From NCBI GenBank assembly GCA_030537155.1, contig JAUNOH010000009.1, positions 3,844-45,176 on the forward strand: a stretch of DNA of 41,333 bases. Reading direction: 5' to 3'. Position numbers and translations under genes: made by a program. The stretch comes from Bacillota bacterium (lineage in GTDB: Bacteria; Bacillota_I; Bacilli_A; RFN20; CAG-826). The number at the start of each line of letters is the position of its first letter. Within the stretch, counting starts at the first letter, position 1. Below the pieces are notes generated by a model. That model saw only the letters and a program-made list of their open reading frames with translations. It made no database searches and was not told where the DNA came from. This document shows positions 24,481-31,843 of this stretch, piece after piece.

Positions 24481-24762
24481 ATGAAAGACTACGAGGCTTT
24501 GATTCATCCGCTCATCGATCCGCTCATCGAGAAGCCCGAAGCCGTGGTCATCAGGGAACTCCCCGGAGGCAACTCCAAGGAAGTCACCGTACTCATCGTG
24601 GCCGAAGATGATGACTGCGCCCGTCTGATCGGACGCCGCGGAGCCATCGCCAACGCCCTAAGGGAAGTCATCAACATCGCCGGCAAGGCCGACGATACCA
24701 ACACCTGGGTCCATCTCAGGTTTGAGAGCTTCTCCGAAGGCGAAAAAGAAAAAGACGAATAA
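24481..24762 (+). CDS. khpA: KH-domain RNA-binding protein KhpA (YlqC)
   Basis: Small RNA-binding protein of 93 aa that in Gram-positives works with KhpB and affects cell division and RNA metabolism. The KH fold is marked by the GxxG loop in ARLIGRRGAIANALREVI, preceded by the beta strand EVTVLIVAEDD. The N-terminus LIHPLIDPLIEKPEAV is family-typical; the C-terminus is a Glu/Lys tail. It starts two bases after rpsP. YlqD, which follows in B. subtilis, is absent. A hairpin with a T-tract separates it from rimM. Confidence 0.95.
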   Translation: MKDYEALIHPLIDPLIEKPEAVVIRELPGGNSKEVTVLIVAEDDDCARLIGRRGAIANALREVINIAGKADDTNTWVHLRFESFSEGEKEKDE

Positions 24763-24770
24763 ATCAGAAG

Positions 24771-24807
24771 CGACGGGAGTATTTATACTCCCGCCGTTTC
24801 AATTTTT
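24771..24807 (+). terminator. Hairpin/attenuator between khpA and rimM
   Basis: CGACGGGAGTA and TACTCCCGCCG form a 10-bp stem with one A-C mismatch and a 4-base loop, followed by TTTCAATTTTT. It would reduce rimM-trmD expression relative to rpsP-khpA. No separate promoter for rimM is evident. Confidence 0.75.
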
Positions 24808-24822
24808 ATGGAGAAATCAGAA

Positions 24823-25335
24823 ATGGAGTATGTCAGGCTCGGCTATATCCGCAAGCCTTTTGGGCTTAAGGGTGGGTTACGTTGTTTTTCGCTGACCGAT
24901 TTTGGAAAAGAGAGATTTAAAAAAGGCAATAAGCTCTCCCTTCTAAACGAATCGACCAACGAAAGATTAGATGTGACCGTCAAAGCCTTCCGCCCCTCAG
25001 GAGATTTCTACTTCCTCGATTTAGAGGAGATCACTTCTATTGAGCAAGCCGAGGAACTAAAGGGGTACGCCATCGAGATCGATAAGGATTCGGCCCCGAT
25101 GCCCGAGGGATACTTCCGCTTCAGCGACCTAGTCGGTTGCCAACTTCAGGACGAAAAGACAGGAGAATGCCTCGGCGTGGTCTCCGACGTCTTGGATTAT
25201 GCGGTTACAAAAACCCTCCGCATAAAGAGGGAAAATGGCAAGGACTTCTTCGTGCCATTTCATGATTCGTTCATAAAAGATGTCGACCTTGATAACAAGA
25301 TCATCAAAGTCGAGGTCGTCGAGGGGATGCTATGA
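24823..25335 (+). CDS. rimM: Ribosome maturation factor RimM
   Basis: 16S processing and 30S assembly factor that binds S19. 170 aa from the start used here. It has the N-terminal beta-barrel (YVRLGYIRKPFGLKGGLRCFS) and the C-terminal PRC-barrel with GYFRFSDLVGCQL and FFVPFHDSFIKDVDL. An ATG 15 bases upstream exists, but it lies at the end of the attenuator T-tract and its own GGAG is spaced nine bases from the ATG chosen here, so the later start is preferred. It overlaps trmD by 4 bases. Confidence 0.95.
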   Translation: MEYVRLGYIRKPFGLKGGLRCFSLTDFGKERFKKGNKLSLLNESTNERLDVTVKAFRPSGDFYFLDLEEITSIEQAEELKGYAIEIDKDSAPMPEGYFRFSDLVGCQLQDEKTGECLGVVSDVLDYAVTKTLRIKRENGKDFFVPFHDSFIKDVDLDNKIIKVEVVEGML

Positions 25336-26108
25336 ACATAACCATCCTCACCCTCTTCCCCGAGATGTTTGAGGGCCTAGTTGGTAACTCCATCATCAAG
25401 CGGGCCATCGCCAAGGGCGTCGCCAGCGTGAAACTAGTGAACATCCGCGACTATACCAAGGATAAATACGGCCGCACCGACACCCCTCCCGTCGGGGGTG
25501 GGGCCGGCCTTATTCAGAAGTGCCAACCGATCGTCGATGCCATAACCGACAATAAAAAGGAGACCTCAAAGGTCATCCTGATGTCCCCGCGTGGAAGGAC
25601 CTATAACCAGGAAATGGCCAAGGAATATTCCAAGCTCGAGGACCTCATCATCGTCTGCGGCCACTATGAAGGCGTCGATGAACGCGTGAATTCTTACGTC
25701 GACGAGCTGGTTTCTATTGGTGATTATATCCTGACCGGTGGAGAGATTCCGGCCATGGGGATTGCCGATTCCATCATCCGCTTACTGGATGGGGCCATCG
25801 CCAGCAACTCCCTGGATGACGAATCATTCAATGAGCCGCTTCTGGAGTATCCACAATACACCGAGCCATATGAATATAACGGGGAGACGGTTCCCGATCT
25901 CCTCTATTCTGGAAACCATCAGGCCATCGCAAAATGGAGGAGGAAGCAGTCGCTTCTCCTCACCAGGAAATACCGGCCCGACCTCTTCAAGAAGCTTTCC
26001 CTCTCCAAAGCCGACCTCAAGCTATTAAAGGAAGCCGAAAGCGGCGAAACCCCCAAGTGGGAGGCGGATGCCTTAGATAAAGGAAAGAAGTTTGTTCATA
26101 AAAAATAA
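25332..26108 (+). CDS. trmD: tRNA guanine-37 N1-methyltransferase
   Basis: SAM-dependent enzyme that methylates G37 next to the anticodon and prevents +1 frameshifts. The 258-aa protein has the deep-knot SPOUT signature: LMSPRGRTYNQEMAKE, IIVCGHYEGVDERV and SIGDYILTGGEIPAM. The N-terminus begins NITILTLFPEMFEG and PPVGGGAGLIQK is present. It overlaps rimM by ATGA, so the two are coupled. It ends the plus-strand block; a hairpin working in both directions separates it from the convergent AbiH-family gene. Confidence 0.98.
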   Translation: MNITILTLFPEMFEGLVGNSIIKRAIAKGVASVKLVNIRDYTKDKYGRTDTPPVGGGAGLIQKCQPIVDAITDNKKETSKVILMSPRGRTYNQEMAKEYSKLEDLIIVCGHYEGVDERVNSYVDELVSIGDYILTGGEIPAMGIADSIIRLLDGAIASNSLDDESFNEPLLEYPQYTEPYEYNGETVPDLLYSGNHQAIAKWRRKQSLLLTRKYRPDLFKKLSLSKADLKLLKEAESGETPKWEADALDKGKKFVHKK

Positions 26109-26136
26109 GCAGGGATTCGTAACCCCTGCTTTTTCT
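26102..26136. terminator. Bidirectional terminator between trmD and abiH-like gene
   Basis: AGCAGGG (26108-26114) and CCCTGCT (26124-26130) form a 7-bp stem. On the plus strand TTTTTCTT follows (26130 on); on the minus strand TTATTTTTTATG follows. It serves the convergent trmD and AbiH-family genes. Confidence 0.88.
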
Positions 26137-27350
26137 TATGGCAATTTCCTGAATACCACTATTCCGCGGTCCATCAATTCCTCGATGTCGGGGAAGAGAT
26201 GCCCACTTCGCTGGCTGGCGTAGGTTAGATATCTATTCAGCCTGCTGAGTCTCTTCTCAAAGGCCTTTTTCGGATCCTCGCCAGGGACGTCGGAGAAATC
26301 GATATATATCTTCTTATGTTGGCAAAGCGAGGGATCATATAACCCCATCATCTCAAATAAGGCCTCGAAGTATGGGCTATCGACCTTCGACAGGGAGTGT
26401 CCATAGATGTGGACTTCCTTAATGTTCCTCCCCTCATCAGGGGCTTCCTGAGCTGGACATAAAGGATCGGGCCTCAGGAAGGCTTTGGTGAAGCAAACCG
26501 CCTCATCATCGGGATTATTGGGCCTCGCCACCCCAAAAATCGGGGAGACTGAGTTCCCGTGGATATAGGTGAAGCCCTTCGAATTTGAGGTCAATGACCA
26601 GCCGGAAAGATCGAGGTAATTGAAGGAATCGATATAAACCTTCTCCGGGGCTTTGCGATAGCTCCCCTTCCTCTCGCCCACGATCTGGGCGATCAATAAA
26701 CCGGCCTTTTCGAGGTAATCGTCGTAGTTAACTAACTGAACGGTGGTTATATATCGGCCAAATAGCTTCTCGAATCGATAGAGGTGCGGCCTTAGGAAGT
26801 AACGAGCGAAGCTCTTATACGTTCCATCGTCTATATACCCTACGGGTATATCACCTGTTTCTAAATGGCAATAGATCCCGGCCAAGATGGCCGCGATGCT
26901 ATCGTATGTAATCTGATCGCCCTTTTTGATGGCCTTACTGAACTGATATACCTTTTTCCAGTGGAACCCCTCATAGCCCTCGGGGCTTACGGTCGCGGTC
27001 ATGACGCCCTCAATCTTATGCCAGGCGATGTCGCTCCCCCGCTTCGTCTCCTTCCTTAAAAGCCAAAACAAAAGGAGCCAAAAAGGCGCGTGGACTTCGC
27101 TCGTGAAGCGGCTCATGGCCTCATCCGCGACCTTTCCCTGCTGGTTTTTGACGGCCTTATAAAAGGCATTAAACGAGAGATAGTTCTTCCTCGCCTTCTT
27201 TCGATGGGATGGGATATCGTCCTCGTCCTTCCCGATCGTCCAGTTGAAAAAGTCGTTGTAGGAGGTTTTTAGCCCCAAATGTAAATCGAAGCCATTCCCT
27301 ATGACCAACAGGGTATCCTTGGCCTTCGAATTCTTCTTCGGATTATTCAC
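26136..27350 (-). CDS. AbiH-family protein (putative phage-defence)
   Basis: 404 aa with the hallmark N-terminus of the bacteriophage abortive infection AbiH family: LLVIGNGFDLHLGLKTSYNDFF at about 14-35. Later, VHIYGHSLSKVDSPYFEALF near 308-325 matches the family's GHS..D..Y motif, and GFTYIHGN is also typical. The founding AbiH from Lactococcus stops some phages; the mechanism is unknown and most homologues are untested, so the defence role is inference. The start is a GTG, six bases after a TAAAAT box, with no Shine-Dalgarno at normal spacing. It sits at the trmD-ffh breakpoint, convergent with trmD. Confidence 0.88.
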   Translation of the reverse strand: MNNPKKNSKAKDTLLVIGNGFDLHLGLKTSYNDFFNWTIGKDEDDIPSHRKKARKNYLSFNAFYKAVKNQQGKVADEAMSRFTSEVHAPFWLLLFWLLRKETKRGSDIAWHKIEGVMTATVSPEGYEGFHWKKVYQFSKAIKKGDQITYDSIAAILAGIYCHLETGDIPVGYIDDGTYKSFARYFLRPHLYRFEKLFGRYITTVQLVNYDDYLEKAGLLIAQIVGERKGSYRKAPEKVYIDSFNYLDLSGWSLTSNSKGFTYIHGNSVSPIFGVARPNNPDDEAVCFTKAFLRPDPLCPAQEAPDEGRNIKEVHIYGHSLSKVDSPYFEALFEMMGLYDPSLCQHKKIYIDFSDVPGEDPKKAFEKRLSRLNRYLTYASQRSGHLFPDIEELMDRGIVVFRKLP

Positions 27351-27356
27351 TTAAAT

Positions 27357-27362
27357 ATTTTA
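27357..27362 (-). promoter_or_regulatory. AbiH-family gene -10 box, leaderless type
   Basis: TAAAAT on the minus strand with six bases to the GTG start, the same layout as at fic. The -35 region is weak. The ffh terminator lies about 50 bases upstream. Confidence 0.5.
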
Positions 27363-27410
27363 GCCCCCTGCCGTTCCAATTAAAGGAGAACTAATGAGCA
27401 ATTTATCGCC

Positions 27411-27442
27411 AAAAAAGCCGCGGGTGCGACTACACCCACGGC
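27411..27442 (-). terminator. Terminator after ffh
   Basis: GCCGTGGGTG pairs with CACCCGCGGC (one G-U) around a 6-base loop. On the minus strand TTTTTTGG follows. Confidence 0.93.
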
Positions 27443-27460
27443 TATTTCTGACTTTTTTAC

Positions 27461-28810
27461 TTAAAAAGGCATTCCGCCACCGCCGAGTCCAGGCGGCATC
27501 TTACCGGTTTTCTGGTATTGCTTCATTTGCTTCATCATCAGCTTCGACTGCTCATAACGCTTGATGACGCGGTTGATATCGGCATTGGTCTTGCCAGAAC
27601 CCTTGGCGATCCTATTCTTTTGTGAGAAGCGGAGGGCTTCCGGATGGGCCCTCTCCCACGGGGTCATGGAATTGACGATGGCCTCGAATAGCTTCATCTC
27701 CTTCTCGGCCCTCTCTTTTTGCTCGTCGGTGAGCTTGGGCATTCCGGGGATCAGGCGGGCGATGGCCCCAAGATTCCCGATTTTTTGGACCTGTTTCATC
27801 TGATTTAGCATATCCATCAGGGTGAAATTCCCGTCCATCATCTTGCGGGCGTCTTTCTCGGCCTGCTTCTCGTCGATGCTTTCCTTCGCCTTCTCGACGA
27901 GGGTGACGATGTCGCCCATGCCAAGGATCCTATCGGCCATCCTCTCGGGGTAGAAGATGTCCAAATCGGAGACTTTCTCACCGACGCCGGCGAATTTGAT
28001 GGGGATGCCGGTCAGATATTTGATGGACAAGGCCGCGCCGCCACGCGCGTCGCCATCTAGCTTCGACATGATCAAGCCGCTCAGGCGGAGGTCGTTATTG
28101 AAGGCGTTGGCCACGTTGACGGCATCTTGGCCGGCCATCGCATCCACCAATAACAACGTCTCATCGGGATGGGTGGCCTTGATGATGTCCTTCAGCTCAT
28201 CCATCAATTTCTCGTCGATCTGGAGTCGGCCAGCCGTATCGAAGATGACGACGTCATAATGGTCGTCGTAGGCCTTCTTTTGGGCCTTTTTGGCGATGTC
28301 GACGGGGTTTTCCTTCGGGTCGACCTCGTAAAAATCGACGTCGATGGATTTGGCCAGGGTCCGTAGCTGGTCGATGGCGGCCGGACGGTAAACGTCTAGG
28401 GGCACCAAGAGGACTTTCTTATTCAGTTTATTCTTCTGAAGGTAGGCTAACTTACCGGCCGAGGTCGTCTTACCTGAGCCCTGCAAGCCGACCAGCATGA
28501 TGGTCGTCGGGTGGGTTTTGGAGTATTCGATGCCGGTATTCTCGGCCCCCAATAATTCGGTGATCTCGTCGTGGCAGATCTTGACGATCATCTGGGAGGG
28601 GTTGACCTTCGCGTAGACATCCTGGCCGATGGCCTTTTCCTTCACCTCGTTGGTGAAGGCCTTGACGACTTTGAAATTGACGTCGCTCTCCAATAAGGCG
28701 ACGCGGATCTCCTTGAGCATGTCGTCCATGTTCTTCTCGGTCAACCTGGACTGCCCGCGGATTTTCTTGAAGATCGCCGAGAAGCGATCGGTCAAACTCT
28801 CAAAGGCCAT
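27461..28810 (-). CDS. ffh: Signal recognition particle GTPase Ffh
   Basis: Binds signal sequences and SRP RNA, and delivers ribosomes to FtsY at the membrane. 449 aa. The N domain is followed by the G domain with GLQGSGKTT (108-116), VIFDTAGR, SKLDGDARGG, and then a methionine-rich M domain with the MMKQMKQYQ tail ending GGGGMPF. Last gene of the plsX-rnc-ftsY-ylxM-ffh run; the end of ylxM overlaps the start by 11 bases. A strong terminator follows. In B. subtilis rpsP comes next on the same strand; here the AbiH-family gene and an inverted trmD follow. Confidence 0.98.
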   Translation of the reverse strand: MAFESLTDRFSAIFKKIRGQSRLTEKNMDDMLKEIRVALLESDVNFKVVKAFTNEVKEKAIGQDVYAKVNPSQMIVKICHDEITELLGAENTGIEYSKTHPTTIMLVGLQGSGKTTSAGKLAYLQKNKLNKKVLLVPLDVYRPAAIDQLRTLAKSIDVDFYEVDPKENPVDIAKKAQKKAYDDHYDVVIFDTAGRLQIDEKLMDELKDIIKATHPDETLLLVDAMAGQDAVNVANAFNNDLRLSGLIMSKLDGDARGGAALSIKYLTGIPIKFAGVGEKVSDLDIFYPERMADRILGMGDIVTLVEKAKESIDEKQAEKDARKMMDGNFTLMDMLNQMKQVQKIGNLGAIARLIPGMPKLTDEQKERAEKEMKLFEAIVNSMTPWERAHPEALRFSQKNRIAKGSGKTNADINRVIKRYEQSKLMMKQMKQYQKTGKMPPGLGGGGMPF

Positions 28811-29126
28811 TTACTATCTCCTCCAGCAGGCTTCTATACGAATCCTGATCGCCCTTCTTGAGGGCGTTATCTATCTTTTGCTTTAACTCGCCATCTTTCT
28901 TCAATAAGCCGAGCTTCTCCTCATAATCGCCCATTTTGGCGAGGGAGGATTTTAGGGCCTCGCTCACGGCGGCCCTCGATATCTTGTTTTCCTCGGCTAT
29001 CTCCGAGAGGGAGAGGTCGTATTCATAATACGATCTGGCGATCCCCCTTTGGGTCTCGGTCAATAAGACCCCATATTTGGATAATAAGCCAAGGATGTAT
29101 TCCCTATCGGCCAAGATGTCGCTCAT
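28800..29126 (-). CDS. ylxM: YlxM-family HTH protein, SRP-associated
   Basis: Small 108-aa helix-turn-helix protein of the UPF0122/YlxM family, which in Gram-positives modulates the SRP GTPase pathway. The fold is visible in LLTETQRGIARSYYEYDLSLSEIAEENKISRAAVSEAL, a sigma-70 region-4-like motif quoted here only in outline: TETQRGIARSYYEYDLSLSE. It overlaps ftsY by 4 bases and ffh by 11, so all three are made together. Position between ftsY and ffh is diagnostic. Confidence 0.93.
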   Translation of the reverse strand: MSDILADREYILGLLSKYGVLLTETQRGIARSYYEYDLSLSEIAEENKISRAAVSEALKSSLAKMGDYEEKLGLLKKDGELKQKIDNALKKGDQDSYRSLLEEIVNGL

Positions 29127-30112
29127 AGGGTCTTATTCCCCAATAAGAGGCCGTATAGGTATTTATCGAGGTCGAATTCCTCGAGGTCCTCCATCTTCTC
29201 GCCCAAGCCGATGAAGCGGACCGGGACGCCCAATTCCTCGCGGATCGAGAGGATTATGCCACCCTTCGAGGTGCCATCCATCTTAGTGATGACGATGCCG
29301 CTTAAATCGGTGACTTCCTTAAAGGATTTGGCCTGGATGACCCCGTTTTGCCCGGTGGTCGCATCGATGATGAGGAAGGATTCATGCGGGGCGCCGGGAA
29401 TCTCCTTCCCGAGGACCCTATTTATCTTCCCTAATTCCAGCATCAAATTCTTCTTCGTCTGGAGTCTACCGGCCGTATCGACGATCATGAGGTCGACTCC
29501 GTGTTCCTTCGCGTATTTGGCCCCATCGTAGGCCACGGAGGCCGGATCGGCCTCGGGGGAGCCCTTGATGATCGGGCATTTAAGCCTCTCGGCCCAGACG
29601 CCCAGTTGTTCGACTGCCCCGGCTCGGAAGGTATCCCCGGCCACCAAGAGGACCTTTTTGCCCTGCTTGATGTAACGGTAGGCCAATTTGGCGATTGAGG
29701 TGGTCTTCCCAACCCCATTGACCCCCACGACCAATAAGACGGTCGGGCCCTCGGGCTGGAAATGGATTTCGTTCTCGATGGCCTCACCCCCGGTCGCGTA
29801 GGAGACGAACATCTGGTCGATCAACTGCTCGTTGATGGCCTTGGGGTCGCTTATCTTCTCCTCCCTCGATTTATCGAGGAGGTCCTCAATCAGCTTTAAG
29901 GAGAGGGAGACCCCGACATCGGATTCGATGAGGATCTGCTCCAATTCCTCGAAGTATTCCTCATTCACCAGGGCGTAACGCTTGGAAAGCTCATCGAGCC
30001 TCGAGGCGAAATTGGCCCGGGATTTCTCCAACCCCTTGCTATATTTATCGACGGACTCGTCTTTTTCCTTCTTGCCGCCGAATTTGTTTTTTAAAAATGA
30101 GAATAGGCCCAT
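29123..30112 (-). CDS. ftsY: SRP receptor FtsY
   Basis: Membrane-bound receptor GTPase that docks SRP-ribosome complexes. 329 aa. A short charged N-terminus (Lys-rich, about 1-30) replaces the long acidic A domain of E. coli; then the N domain and G domain with GVNGVGKTT (130-138), IVDTAGRLQ and ITKMDGTSKGG. Overlaps the rnc stop by one base and ylxM by four. SMC normally lies between rnc and ftsY in Bacilli but is missing here. Confidence 0.98.
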   Translation of the reverse strand: MGLFSFLKNKFGGKKEKDESVDKYSKGLEKSRANFASRLDELSKRYALVNEEYFEELEQILIESDVGVSLSLKLIEDLLDKSREEKISDPKAINEQLIDQMFVSYATGGEAIENEIHFQPEGPTVLLVVGVNGVGKTTSIAKLAYRYIKQGKKVLLVAGDTFRAGAVEQLGVWAERLKCPIIKGSPEADPASVAYDGAKYAKEHGVDLMIVDTAGRLQTKKNLMLELGKINRVLGKEIPGAPHESFLIIDATTGQNGVIQAKSFKEVTDLSGIVITKMDGTSKGGIILSIREELGVPVRFIGLGEKMEDLEEFDLDKYLYGLLLGNKTL

Positions 30113-30807
30113 CAGTTACCTCCTAAGGGCTTGGCCATCTTGCTTAAGGCGTCTTTGGCCGCCTCGGTCTCCGCTAATTTCTTGCTCTTGCCAGAGCCAC
30201 GTCCGATCTCGTTGCCCTCGAAGTAGACGGCGGCCACGAAATTCCTCTGGTGGCTTGGGCCCTCCTCCGAGAGGATCGAATAGGTGACCGAACGTTTATG
30301 GTCGGCCTGCATGGCCTCCTGAAGCAACGACTTCGGGTTCTCCTCGAGGTGGATGGTCCCGTTTTTGATGTCCTCGCCGAGGACGTTTTTGACGAATTTG
30401 TAGGTGAATTCGAGTCCCTGATCCAGGAACAAAGCCCCGATGAAGGACTCGAAGACATCTTCCAAAACCGAGGGGGAATTGGCCACGCTCCCCTGAAAGG
30501 AGACGCCGACCCGGATGAATTTATCCAAGCCGAGCTTCAAGCAGTATCTGGCCTCGCTTTCGGTCCGGATGAACTGGGCCTTAAGCACCGAGAGGTCGCC
30601 CTGCCCCATGTTGGGGTGGTTGACGAAGCAAAGTTCGCTGGCCACCATCCCGATGATGGAATCGCCCAAAAACTCGAGCCGCTCATAATCCTGGTGACGG
30701 GTGCCGGCCATCCCGTTATAGGAGGAATGGGTGAAGGCTAGTTGGTATAGCTCCTCGTTATGGGGGAGGAAGCCGAATTTACGGTATAGGGGAGTGTACT
30801 CGCTCAT
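30112..30807 (-). CDS. rnc: Ribonuclease III
   Basis: Double-strand RNA endonuclease for rRNA precursor processing and antisense RNA decay. 231 aa. The nuclease signature YERLEFLGDSIIGM is at 41-54, with the second acidic patch in VLEDVFESFIGALFLD. The C-terminal double-stranded RNA-binding domain spans about 155-225 and ends LAETEAAKDALSKM. It overlaps plsX by 4 bases and ftsY by 1. The 23S stalk in this window (see the spacer entries) is an expected substrate. Confidence 0.98.
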   Translation of the reverse strand: MSEYTPLYRKFGFLPHNEELYQLAFTHSSYNGMAGTRHQDYERLEFLGDSIIGMVASELCFVNHPNMGQGDLSVLKAQFIRTESEARYCLKLGLDKFIRVGVSFQGSVANSPSVLEDVFESFIGALFLDQGLEFTYKFVKNVLGEDIKNGTIHLEENPKSLLQEAMQADHKRSVTYSILSEEGPSHQRNFVAAVYFEGNEIGRGSGKSKKLAETEAAKDALSKMAKPLGGN

Positions 30808-31775
30808 GAGGATAAACCCTCCTTAATCTTGTCGACCATATTCGAGGAGATGAGTTTATAGGCCACCTCAATCGCATTCGCGAAGGCCTCGCCATCCGAA
30901 TTGCCATGGGCCTTGACGACGGTCCCGTTGACGCCGACTAGCATCGCGCCGCCGACTTTCTTCGAGGACATGGTCTCCTTCATCTCGCTGATGCCCTTTT
31001 TGCAAAGCAAATAGCCAAGCATCGAGAAAATATTCCGCTTGAAGGCATCCTTTAGCATTCCCGACATCAGCTTGGCCGTGCCCTCGGTGGACTTTAATAG
31101 CAAGTTGCCCGAGAAGCCATCGGTCGCGATGACGTCGGCCTCCCCGGAAAGGGCCTCCCTGGCCTCGATGTTCCCACAGAAATTGAGCTTGGCGTCTTCC
31201 TTTAGCAAGGCGAAGGCCTCCTTGCCCTCGGGGGAGCCTTTATGCTCCTCGCCGCCATTGGAAAGAAGGTATACCTTCGGGCTCTCCAACCCGTAGACGA
31301 ATTTGGAATAAAGGGAGCCCATCAAGGCGAACTGGGCGATTTCCTCGCCGGAATTCTCATTGCTGGCCCCGGCGTCCAAAACCACGACCTTTTTCCCCTT
31401 TATCTTGGTGGGGAAGGCGGTGATGAGGGCCGAACGCTTAACCCCCGGGATGAGGCGTAGCCTGACGGTCGCGCAGGATAAATACGCCCCGGTGCCGCCA
31501 CAGGAAACTACACCCTGGGCCTCATTGGCCTTGACGAGTTCAACCGCCTTATACATCGAGGATTCGCGGGCCTTCAAAGCCTCAAGCGGTCCGGCGTCCA
31601 TCGCCACGACGTCCCGCGCGTCGACGATCTCCCCGATCTCGGAAGAGAGCTCTTCCTTTTTGCCGACCAATATCAATTTGACCTCGGGGTGGGCGGCATG
31701 AAATATCTTCGCCCCCTCCAAAGTCGCGGCAGATCCAAGATCCCCGCCCATCATATCCAAAGCGATGCTAATCAT
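30804..31775 (-). CDS. plsX: Phosphate acyltransferase PlsX
   Basis: Makes acyl-phosphate from acyl-ACP for the first step of phosphatidic acid synthesis in the PlsX/PlsY route. From the start used here it has 323 aa. It begins ISIALDMMGGDLGSAATLEGA and shows ACGGTGA-like VSCGGTGAYLS, VLDAGASNENSGEEI and FSGNLLLKSTEGTAK. An in-frame codon 57 bases upstream exists, but it crosses a TATCAT box and the ATG of MISIALD has AGAGG upstream. FapR, FabD, FabG and AcpP, next to plsX in B. subtilis, are missing. It overlaps rnc by 4 bases. Confidence 0.96.
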   Translation of the reverse strand: MISIALDMMGGDLGSAATLEGAKIFHAAHPEVKLILVGKKEELSSEIGEIVDARDVVAMDAGPLEALKARESSMYKAVELVKANEAQGVVSCGGTGAYLSCATVRLRLIPGVKRSALITAFPTKIKGKKVVVLDAGASNENSGEEIAQFALMGSLYSKFVYGLESPKVYLLSNGGEEHKGSPEGKEAFALLKEDAKLNFCGNIEAREALSGEADVIATDGFSGNLLLKSTEGTAKLMSGMLKDAFKRNIFSMLGYLLCKKGISEMKETMSSKKVGGAMLVGVNGTVVKAHGNSDGEAFANAIEVAYKLISSNMVDKIKEGLSS

Positions 31776-31812
31776 AATCAATAAAACCTCTGGGTCGAAA
31801 ATCCCTTTTGCA

Positions 31813-31821
31813 ATGATACCA
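31813..31821 (-). promoter_or_regulatory. plsX promoter, extended -10
   Basis: TGGTATCAT on the minus strand is an extended -10. It lies between the recG stop and plsX and gives a leader of about 30 nt with an AGAGG ribosome binding site. recG read-through is also possible, since no terminator is seen. Confidence 0.55.
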
Positions 31822-31843
31822 CAACGTCGCATTTCTTTAGCAT

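Noticed and set aside
27394..27564. Plus-strand frame of 56 codons with AAAGGAG and ATG, antisense to the ffh end
   Set aside because: It runs through the ffh terminator and the ffh coding end, and the basic, low-complexity product resembles no family. The ribosome binding site looks accidental.
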